This document shows positions 57,382 to 64,000 of a stretch of DNA of 64,000 nt, piece after piece. Each line of letters begins with the position of its first letter. Position 1 is the first letter of the stretch. A program made the position numbers and the translations under genes. The notes below the pieces were generated by a model. It saw only the letters and a list, made by a program, of their open reading frames with translations, had not been told where the DNA came from and ran no database searches. Origin of the DNA: CAWGMT01 sp963823675 (GTDB lineage: Bacteria; Planctomycetota; Planctomycetia; Isosphaerales; Isosphaeraceae). The stretch lies in the NCBI GenBank assembly GCA_963823675.1, contig CAWGMT010000012.1, forward strand, positions 186,001 through 250,000. The letters run 5' to 3'.

Positions 57382-57870
57382 ATGGAAAGGATGAGCCGAT
57401 GGGGCGTGGGGCCGAGCATTCTGATGACGGCGCTGTACTACATCGTGTTCGCCTCGACCGTGACCCATCACTGGCCGGACGTCTGCCGGATCCGGGCGGT
57501 CCCACATCGCGTCTTCCAGGTCGTGGGCGTGCTCTTGCTGGCCATCGGCGTCCCGTTGCTCGTCCTATCGCTGATCGCGCTGAACCGAAAATACAACGGG
57601 GATCAACTGGCCACGGGGGGCTTCTACGGAGTCGTCCGGAACCCGATCTACTGCGCATGGGTCGTGTTCCTCATCCCCGGGCTGGTCCTCCTTTTCCCAT
57701 CTTGGCCGCTCCTGCTCACGCCTTCGGTTGCGTACATCGCGTTCAGGGCGAGGATCTGGCAAGAGGAGGCGTACCTCGAAGAGCGGTTTGGCGACGCCTA
57801 CCGCACATACCGGTCCGAGGTCCCCGAGCTGCTGCCCTTCCCCCGCCCCCGGAAGCGGCCGGGCCCGTGA
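57382..57870 (+). CDS. Isoprenylcysteine/phospholipid methyltransferase-like membrane protein
   Basis: The 162-residue product has four or five membrane helices and the ICMT/PEMT signature: LATGGFYGVVRNPIYCAW, then EEAYLEERFGDAYRTYRSEVP. These motifs bind SAM and lie at the membrane interface. The bacterial members methylate lipids, isoprenoid or unknown substrates. The ATG at 57382 (MERMSRWG) follows an AAAGGTGA. It stands alone between non-coding stretches. Confidence 0.8.
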   Translation: MERMSRWGVGPSILMTALYYIVFASTVTHHWPDVCRIRAVPHRVFQVVGVLLLAIGVPLLVLSLIALNRKYNGDQLATGGFYGVVRNPIYCAWVVFLIPGLVLLFPSWPLLLTPSVAYIAFRARIWQEEAYLEERFGDAYRTYRSEVPELLPFPRPRKRPGP

Positions 57871-58281
57871 AACGATGGAGAACAGAAAGCGGTCGGATCG
57901 ACCGACGCGTCGAACGCCGGCTGCAGGGCTTCACGCTGCAAGGGGGTTTTTGCATATCCCCCCGAAAAGGTATATTCCAGACACTACCCGGTCGTGACCG
58001 ACGGTGCGGAAGGCGTTTCGCCGCGGTAGCGCATTGTGGAACGGATCTGGATCTGACCGGCATCATCCCGCCATTGGGATGACGGCCGGACAATAACCAA
58101 CCACCTCCGATGTCCGCCGGTTCAGCAGTGCGCGATCTGCCAGGAGAGACGCAGCCTGGCCCGAGATCGTGATCCGAGCCCTCGGATCAAATCCTGGGGG
58201 TTCTCGACTCGGCGAGGCCTTCTCGGCCGACCCGCTCGCTTACCTATGACGGCCGAGCATGACTCGAGAACGACGCTCCAC
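57871..58281. other. Spacer without a gene
   Basis: It includes GGGGGTTTTTGCATATCCCCC near 57942-57962, a short hairpin about 70 bp after the methyltransferase stop that could act as a terminator. Nothing else was recognised. Confidence 0.3.
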
Positions 58282-58830
58282 TCAGGGCCGGGCTTCAGCC
58301 TGTGGTCGGGATCGCTTAATCGCGTCCAACAGCGCCTCCGGCCGCTGACTACCGATCAACAACCGCCGGCCTTCCACGAGCTGGAGCCGCACCGCCTGGT
58401 CGCCTCGCTGGCTGAGGACGCGATCGTTCGCGGATCGCTGCTTGATCCCCCAGCCGCCGTAATCCATCGGGTTGTAGCGGACGGCCTCGGCCGATTGGAT
58501 CTCGCTGAGGGGGATGGCCTCTTTGTAGCTCGGCAACCAGCCGAACTGGACCAGCACCTCGGTGGGGGTCACCTCGGTCGTCATGACGCCAAAGGAGAGG
58601 AAGATCCACCCGAAGAGCAGGACGAAGACTGCTGCGACGCCGCCAAGGAGGATCGTTGCGGCCAGCTTCTGGCGCGGGCTCCAACCCTGGGGCGACCCCG
58701 GGATGGAGAACCCATGGCGGACGAAGGGCGGGATTGCGGCGAGGATCAAGATCGGTATCAGAACGCCGCCGCCGAGCAGGATCAGCGCGACCCACCACAT
58801 GAGATACTGAATCTCCTGAAAGTCCCGCAT
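58282..58830 (-). CDS. Hypothetical membrane protein with PH-like C-terminal region
   Basis: The 182-residue product has two membrane helices (LMWWVALILLGGGVLIPILILA and LAATILLGGVAAVFVLLFGWIFL). A soluble beta-rich tail follows (VTPTEVLVQFGWLPSYKEAI, then AVRYNPMDYGGWGIKQR and AVRLQLVEGRRLLIGSQRP) that looks like a bacterial PH-type or DUF6141-like domain. Function unknown. The ATG at 58830 (MRDFQEIQYL) starts just before the first helix and is preferred over the frame opening at 58980. Confidence 0.6.
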   Translation of the reverse strand: MRDFQEIQYLMWWVALILLGGGVLIPILILAAIPPFVRHGFSIPGSPQGWSPRQKLAATILLGGVAAVFVLLFGWIFLSFGVMTTEVTPTEVLVQFGWLPSYKEAIPLSEIQSAEAVRYNPMDYGGWGIKQRSANDRVLSQRGDQAVRLQLVEGRRLLIGSQRPEALLDAIKRSRPQAEARP

Positions 58831-59085
58831 CGGTGTCACACCCGCGCGACCGAGGTCGCCTTCTCTGTGACTGCCAAACACGCGCATCGAATATCGATTG
58901 TCTAGTTTCGACCTTTGGAGTTCCGCCCGGTGCAACGATCGACGTTGGGAACTTCGGATTTCGGCGCAGGTCCGTCGCACCAGTCGAAGATGCCGGCATC
59001 GATCATCGCCTCGGACTTCTCCGCCGTGGTCCGGTAGTCGAGATGGGTAGATCCCGTGGGTCTGATCGCGGCTGTGTCTCCGAGT

Positions 59086-59739
59086 TCATGCATCTCGTTG
59101 CTCCGGATCGGAGGCCGAGACGGCCGCCTCCTCGTCCGGTCGGCTCGCCGTACTGTCGGACTCTTCAAGCCGCGAGCCGCTTGGCGATAAGCCCCCATTC
59201 CAGCCGACGTCGCAGAGCAGCCCGCCCAGGAGGTAGGCTAGCCAGACGCAGAGGGACAGAGAGTAGGCGTGCAGGGTCGCGAAACCCAGGAACCCTAGAT
59301 AACCGGCGACGGCACCCGAGAACGAGAAGGCGAGCCAGGCGATCAACCAGGAGAAGCGGACCCTGTCCGACGTCGCGTCGGCGGGAACCCAGTACCAGCT
59401 CAGCGACGGTCCGGAAATGGCGCCGCCGAGCCCAAAGCCGAGCCCTCCGGAGATCGCACCCCACGCCGGCTCAATTCTTGCCTGCAGGCTGATCAGCGAG
59501 AAGAGGACGATGAAACCTGTCAGACAACCGCCTCCCGTCGCCATGATTGTTGCCGCGGCCGCTCGACCGGAGCTGACAGTTCTCCGCCGGATCACCAGCG
59601 ACGCGACCAGCCAGGCGAGCGGAAAGGAAATCAGCGCGACCAGCCAGGCGAGCGGAAAGGAAATCAGCTTGGCGAGAGGGCAGAGAATCCCTGCCACCGC
59701 CAAGAGGCCGGCCAGTCCGAAGCTTAGCGTTGCTCGCAT
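59086..59739 (-). CDS. Hypothetical membrane protein with a duplicated transmembrane segment
   Basis: The 217-residue product has about five membrane helices. Residues about 25-46 are an exact in-frame duplication (LISFPLAWLVA twice) caused by a 33-bp tandem repeat in the DNA. The tail is acidic (EESDSTASRPDEEAAVS). No family is recognised. The ATG at 59739 has AAGGTGA upstream. Confidence 0.6.
   Translation of the reverse strand: MRATLSFGLAGLLAVAGILCPLAKLISFPLAWLVALISFPLAWLVASLVIRRRTVSSGRAAAATIMATGGGCLTGFIVLFSLISLQARIEPAWGAISGGLGFGLGGAISGPSLSWYWVPADATSDRVRFSWLIAWLAFSFSGAVAGYLGFLGFATLHAYSLSLCVWLAYLLGGLLCDVGWNGGLSPSGSRLEESDSTASRPDEEAAVSASDPEQRDA
59602..59667. repeat. 33-bp perfect tandem duplication inside a membrane-protein gene
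   Basis: Units 59602-59634 and 59635-59667 are identical (CGCGACCAGCCAGGCGAGCG then GAAAGGAAATCAG). The unit length is a multiple of three, so the frame is kept and 11 residues are duplicated. Confidence 0.85.
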
Positions 59740-59849
59740 AAGTCACCTTCCTAAAGACTCTCGAGTTGACATTCCTGATTTCTCACTGACTGGTTCCACT
59801 TCGGTCGATCAATCCGATGAAATCGTCGGTACCATCCCTACACGAGACG

Positions 59850-60530
59850 TTACACATTCGATATTCTGCTCGCCCATAATCGCTGAGTTATCTCCGCCTG
59901 CAACGATCGAATCAACCTGAAGGAGCGCAGAAAGATGAACAACGTAGGTACTAATACCGACAGCACACCGGCAACTTGCATCACGGCGGAGACGCCTGGA
60001 ATGGAATCCGTGTCCCCGACCAGCGACGTCAGGTAGAAGCTGAGCAGGGACATCCCGATCCCGCCTACACACCATATCAGGTCAGAACCGGATCCGCGCC
60101 GATCACCAGCGCCGCGATTGAGAGAGTGACCGCCCACAGGAGCACTCCACTGGAACGTGCTTTCGGTGCGGCCTCGAGACAAAGGACTGGCCCAAGGACC
60201 GTGAACAGGATTCCCGCGGTGCGGAGCATCAGTGTGACCTTGAGCAATAGGGCGGGCGCGAGACCGATAACGTTGAGAAGCAATCCCGGCACGACTATGA
60301 GCACGAACCCGTTGAACATCAGTCCCAGTCCGAGGGCGGCCTTCGCGAGTGGGGCCGTCGTCTGACGAAGCAGCCAGGCTGGAACGGCGATCGTGTCCCA
60401 GAGAACGACCGCGATGGACGCCGCGAGAATTCCCAGAAGACACCCGCCGAGGCATCGCCCGACCAGGGGCGTCTCGGGGTCCGTGACCGGGGTGGGGATC
60501 AGGGATAACTGCGTAGGACATGCACTTCAA
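59850..60530 (-). pseudogene. Membrane protein gene, frameshifted and truncated at its 5' end
   Basis: Hydrophobic coding sequence (LGGCLLGILAASIAVVLW, GFVLIVVPGLLLNVIGLAPALLL, LLWAVTLSIAALVIG) runs from about 60515 to 60077. It then continues in another frame (WCVGGIGMSLLSFYLTSLVG, VAGVLSVLVPTLFIFLRSF) to 59850. A small indel near 60090 splits it, and no start is visible before the transposase-derived fragment at 60535 begins. No family is recognised. Confidence 0.5.
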
Positions 60531-60534
60531 CTTT

Positions 60535-60843
60535 CAGTTCCAAGATGGCGGCCAGTGCACGCGAGATCGCCGCCTTGCCCTCGCGGAATAGCCGGTCGGT
60601 GTAACCGACCGAGAGCAAGTAGTTGCCCAGCGAAAACCCTTCCAGCATCCCTTCACGCGCCGAATCCACCCGCCCGCCGGTCCTCGATCGGACAGAGCCA
60701 GTAGGATTCGTCCAGCCGTGCCGATGGACGAGCCGTGGTGTCCCGCGAATCGCAATCATTCGACCAGATCGGTGTGAAGTCAGGGATTCACCGCCAAGGC
60801 GCGAAGAGCGCCAAGAAATACCGCGATCCCGCTCATCAACCAT
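60535..60843. mobile_element. Truncated RAYT-derived fragment with non-coding tail, copy 2
   Basis: The minus strand encodes REGMLEGFSLGNYLLSVGYT and DRLFREGKAAISRALAAI, homologous to the C-terminal part of the intact RAYT transposase, then the same non-coding tail as at 34263-34560. The fragment sits between two damaged or truncated genes, suggesting it inserted there. Confidence 0.65.
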
Positions 60844-61279
60844 TCTGGTCGCCTCTCCCGCGGCCCATAGAAGCGGCGGGGGAAGCACCTGGCGGTGGAA
60901 GCGGCACCAAGACTTCAAGATTTCCCTCCGGGCCGAAAACACGCAGGCTGTTCGTTGGCGGATTCTTCACGCCGTCCCAATAGGCGTGAGCGTAGATGAC
61001 CCCTTCCGGCTCCGTTGTTCGCAACATGGCTCGGTACCATTTAGCGTACTCGCGGTCGGGCCCACGGCATTGCTCGGCCAGCATCGGGTAAGCCTGCATC
61101 ATGTTCTCGACGGATTTGAGCTCGTAGGGCAATCCTCGTATCGGCATGAGGGGCAGCGCACGGGTGACGCCGGCTCTTGGCGCGACATGATCGGTACTCT
61201 CCGAAGGCGCCGCCGCCGCCACCGGCTGGCCAAGCCGATCCTGACGTGCAGCAGTGGCCGAACTGTGATTATCCGTCAC
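60836..61279 (-). CDS. Hypothetical protein, possibly truncated at the 3' end
   Basis: The 147-residue product is soluble and Pro/Ala-rich, with a coherent centre (YELKSVENMMQAYPMLAEQC, EYAKWYRAMLRTTEPEGVIY, LRVFGPEGNLEVLVPLPPPG). The end merges with the RAYT-derived fragment at 60843, so the natural C-terminus may be missing. No family is recognised. Confidence 0.45.
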   Translation of the reverse strand: MTDNHSSATAARQDRLGQPVAAAAPSESTDHVAPRAGVTRALPLMPIRGLPYELKSVENMMQAYPMLAEQCRGPDREYAKWYRAMLRTTEPEGVIYAHAYWDGVKNPPTNSLRVFGPEGNLEVLVPLPPPGASPAASMGRGRGDQNG

Positions 61280-61592
61280 GATCGCATCGATGACTAGGGG
61301 CCGAAAATCGGCTCATCAATTCGGCGGATCGCATCGCCGCTGCGGCGAGCCGCCGGACGTCGATCGCGCTGATCACGGTACTCGCGGTTGCATGAAGGAT
61401 GACGGACCCCTCCAGATCGTCCGTCTCACCCATCGGCCGGACGTCGAGCCAAATGCGCCGCCCTGACATTCGGCGCCAGGAATCGCCAGCTCGCGACAAG
61501 CTCACGGAGTGCTTCGTCGTCCCGACACCGCTCCGACAGACACTGGGGGCAGTTTTCGCCAGTCCCTTTCCAAAAGTCACTTGCGTTTCCAC
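61269..61592 (-). CDS. Doubtful small hypothetical protein
   Basis: The 107-residue frame is coding-like only in its middle (RIWLDVRPMGETDDLEGSVI and STVISAIDVRRLAAAAM). It overlaps the next gene by 11 bases. No family or clear SD is visible. Confidence 0.25.
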   Translation of the reverse strand: METQVTFGKGLAKTAPSVCRSGVGTTKHSVSLSRAGDSWRRMSGRRIWLDVRPMGETDDLEGSVILHATASTVISAIDVRRLAAAAMRSAELMSRFSAPSHRCDRDG

Positions 61593-61594
61593 CG

Positions 61595-61736
61595 GCTAGC
61601 CGCTAAAGCAAGGAAACCCGTCCCAGTGGGTTTTTTGAGATGAAGTCGCTAAGCGACCGGCGCGGTAAACAAAACGGCCGTTTGATTGACGACCGCCGAA
61701 CCAGGCAAGATTCGCCGCCGATGACGGAGCCGCGAG
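61595..61736. repeat. Dispersed repeat of about 140 bp, copy 2
   Basis: Diverged counterpart of 54784-54932 in the same orientation. It ends just before the frame at 61741. Confidence 0.65.
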
Positions 61737-61740
61737 CAGC

Positions 61741-61947
61741 ATGTTTCTGGCGACTCACGCCAGCGAGCCCCCTGCGCGCCTCATCGGTCTGCTCAAGAAC
61801 GTGCCGTTGTCCGAAGGCTGGCGGACCTACCAGTACGAGTTCCGGGCGAAAGAGCTCGCGGCCAGCAACATGATCGACTTCAAAGTCGGAGGTCGGACGG
61901 GGACCGTGTGGATCGCCGATCAGGCGCTCACCAGGATCGCGAGGTAG
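61741..61947 (+). pseudogene. C-terminal fragment resembling a carbohydrate-binding-type domain
   Basis: The 68-residue frame (LIGLLKNVPLSEGWRTYQYE, then FRAKELAASNMIDFKVGGRT, then GTVWIADQALTRIAR) looks like the last strands of a CBM4/9-type beta sandwich as found at the C-terminus of some planctomycete secreted or kinase-linked proteins. No N-terminal part is present and the dispersed repeat abuts it, so it is probably a remnant. Confidence 0.4.
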
Positions 61948-61970
61948 AGGCCAGTCGCGGGCGCTCGCAT

Positions 61971-64000
61971 TCACGGCCGCTGAGCCACTTTGCTCTCCTT
62001 CGCCTCCGCCGCGGCGATTTCCTCCCAGGACGGTGCCCGCCAGAATTGCCAGGGCGGACCGGCGAGGATCACGTCGCCATCGGCAGTCCATCGGGCAACG
62101 CGGAGCACTGAGCCGGTACCCGCCAAGGTCAACAGTTCCTGCCGCGTACCGACATCCCAGAGCTTGATCGCCTCCCGCGCGCCACCCCCGGAAATCAATC
62201 GTCGTCCATCCGCGGAGAAGTCGAGGCTGATGGCCGAGTTGAGATGGCCGTGGAGCGATTCGATCAACTCGCCCTTGGCAGGGTCAAACAGCCGCACCAG
62301 ACCAGCCTCGGTCGAAGCAGCCACCAGTCCGCCATCGGGCGAAACGGCCAATGAGTAGACTGTCAGTTTCCCGCCGCAACGCCGCGGCGCCTGGTCGGGG
62401 TGGGTCAGATCGAAGAATGCGATCTCATGGTTGTCATAGTTGCGCGCTTGGGGATAGCCACGACCAGCACGCGCCCCTCTGCTGCAAAGGTTGTATGAGT
62501 TAGCGTCTCGTTGATGGACGCCACGATCTGGCCGGTTTCGACATCCCAGGCGCGCAGGGCATCCCTTTTTGGAAGCAGCAACAGGGTATCGCTCGCCGTG
62601 GGTACGGCCACCAGGTATTTCCCATCGTCGCTGAAGCCGTCGGGAACCAGCCCGGGGACATCACTCTTGAGCTCAATGCGACGGCGGGGCGCCGCCAGGC
62701 TCGCCACGAAGACCGAAGTCGACGTGGGCCCTTCGACCCAAGCCAGAGACTGGCGCGCGACGTTGTAGGCCACCCGGCTCGGGCGCTGGCCGGATTCCAC
62801 CGCGATGACTCCCCGCTGGGTGAATTTCGTCCCGTGCAGCTCCCGGACGATGATCCGGTTGGCGCCGTCCCATTGGCAAAGAATGTTGGTGCCGAACCAG
62901 CCCAGGACGTTGGTGCCCGATCCGATCTCAGTCAGCAGGAACGCGGGAGCGTCTTGCTTGAGATCGACCAGGTGGGGAGGGTTGCCCTTTGGCAAAAACA
63001 ACACGCGCGAGTGGTCCTGCGGCCCAACCGCAGCGGACCTCAGGTCTTCCGGCAGGCGACGGTATCCATCTGCTGCGCTCCCTCCGTCGGCTTTCCACAG
63101 CATGAGGTCACCGTCCTTGCTGGCGCTGGCCACGAGTTGTTCGGTCGGTGAGATCGCGATGGCTTGCACCTCGTCACTGTGGCCGCGCAGCACGCGCGTT
63201 TCGGTCCAGGTGCCGTTATCCCAGAAGCGGATGGTTTGATCGCTCGCCGCGGAGATCAATTGCCGCCCGTCCCTGGAAAGAACCAGATTGCAAACCCAGG
63301 CGGTGTGTCCGTCGAGTTGTTGTAGCAGCCGACCGGTCGCGGCATCCCAGACGCGGATGGCGGGGTCTGCGAATCCCGAACTGGAGACCAGCACTTTTCC
63401 GTCGGGGGAAATCGCCAGGGTGGCCACGCCAGCATCTCGTTGCGTTTCCGTCTGCCAGATCTCCTGATTGGTGGCGAGATCGAGGCACTGAATACTGTAG
63501 CGCTCGTCTGCCTGGTCCGAATGCGCCAGATAAAGACGCCGGTTGTCGGGCGCGAGACAGGCCGCGCCGAAAAAGCCCGTACTATAGAAATGGGTGGAAT
63601 GGCGGCTTTCGACCGTGGCGGAGGACACATTCACCACCCAGACTTCACCGACCTTGCCGGCGGCTGCCGTGTAGATGACCACCCTGGAACCATCCTGCGA
63701 GAACGATAGGTTACGGACGCTCCATGAGCCCTCCTGGGGCGCCCGCCAGAGGACCGATTCTCGGCCGGAGTCGAGGTCATACAGAGTGACCACCGTGGGT
63801 TCGGTGGTGTCCGCCAGATCATTGCGAACCGGGGAAAAGGCCAGGAGTCCCCAGCTAGTCTGCTCGCGATGCGTCAACGCCCGAATCCATCGGCGCCCCG
63901 GGACATCCCACAAGTCCACGTGACCGTCAGCCCAACCCACGGCCAGGCGGCTGCCATCCGGGGAAAAGCTGAGGTTGAAGCCGCGGACCGGCCGATTGGT
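61971..64000 (-). CDS. WD40-repeat protein, 3' part (5' end outside window), frameshifted as sequenced
   Basis: The frame is open to the window edge. It encodes many WD40 blades, for example GVATLAISPDGKVLVSSSGF, then RVWDAATGRLLQQLDGHTAW, RDGRQLISAASDQTIRFWD and AIAISPTEQLVASASKDGDL. Near 62440 the frame changes: AIPKR continues as NYDNHEIAFFDLTHPDQAPR and VYSLAVSPDGGLVAASTEAG in the next frame, ending at TGA 61971-61973. Removing two bases in a CGCGC tract restores it. Planctomycete WD40 arrays like this are often fused behind a Ser/Thr kinase; that part would lie beyond 64000 (inference). Confidence 0.8.

Overview
The window is GC-rich chromosomal DNA that reads as a planctomycete, most likely of the Isosphaeraceae. 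The lineage markers are a DUF1501 protein beside a DUF1549/DUF1553 (PSCyt/PSD1) protein, Ser/Thr kinases fused to a transmembrane segment and TPRs, the remnant of an ECF sigma factor in front of a Ser/Thr kinase, a PEP-CTERM protein and a family of short palindromic intergenic repeats. No rRNA, intact tRNA or CRISPR array was seen. Genus-level assignment is inference.

Layout. 1-10.5 kb is ordinary chromosome: RNase HII-like 3' end, infA, a cREC-domain protein, dapB, thrC, an ArsR-type regulator, a sugar-phosphate isomerase/epimerase-type TIM barrel, an FHA-GGDEF protein, a site-2 protease with CBS domains and a small RHH protein. 10.6-16 kb has a PLP decarboxylase, a PEP-CTERM protein and a secreted GH16-M64 fusion. 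16.4-27 kb is a minus-strand potassium-uptake and regulatory block: NtrC-type regulator, membrane histidine kinase, TPR-tailed response regulator, a 27-residue membrane peptide, kdpF, kdpA, kdpB, kdpC and a kdpD that has only its N-terminal part. A repeat-rich spacer leads to the DUF1501/PSD1 pair (27.7-31.5 kb).

31.5-43.4 kb is a mobile-element graveyard around a large Ser/Thr kinase-TPR gene. It contains a REP-associated (Y1/HUH) transposase with inverted flanking repeats, truncated copies of it, a complete ISKra4-like element with 19-bp terminal repeats and a 9-bp target duplication, an IS256 fragment and a 148-bp duplication. 43.4-51 kb holds a truncated ECF sigma gene, a methyltransferase, a second Ser/Thr kinase, a gene stopped by an in-frame TAA, and a Cap4-like nuclease followed by an NB-ARC-TPR protein. 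That last pair looks like one NLR-like (STAND) defence protein split by a frameshift. 51-55 kb carries tRNA-derived fragments that look like integration scars. 55-64 kb has a di-haem cytochrome, several membrane proteins, a lipid/isoprenylcysteine methyltransferase-like protein and the 3' part of a WD40 protein.

A general warning: at least eight conserved genes (arsR, GGDEF, kdpD, kdpB, the kdp-linked histidine kinase, PSD1, the NLR-like gene and WD40) have one- or two-base frame changes with the correct remainder in the next frame, often in GC-repeat or homopolymer tracts. Either the sequence has indel errors or the locus is decaying, so I describe these genes over their full restored extent.
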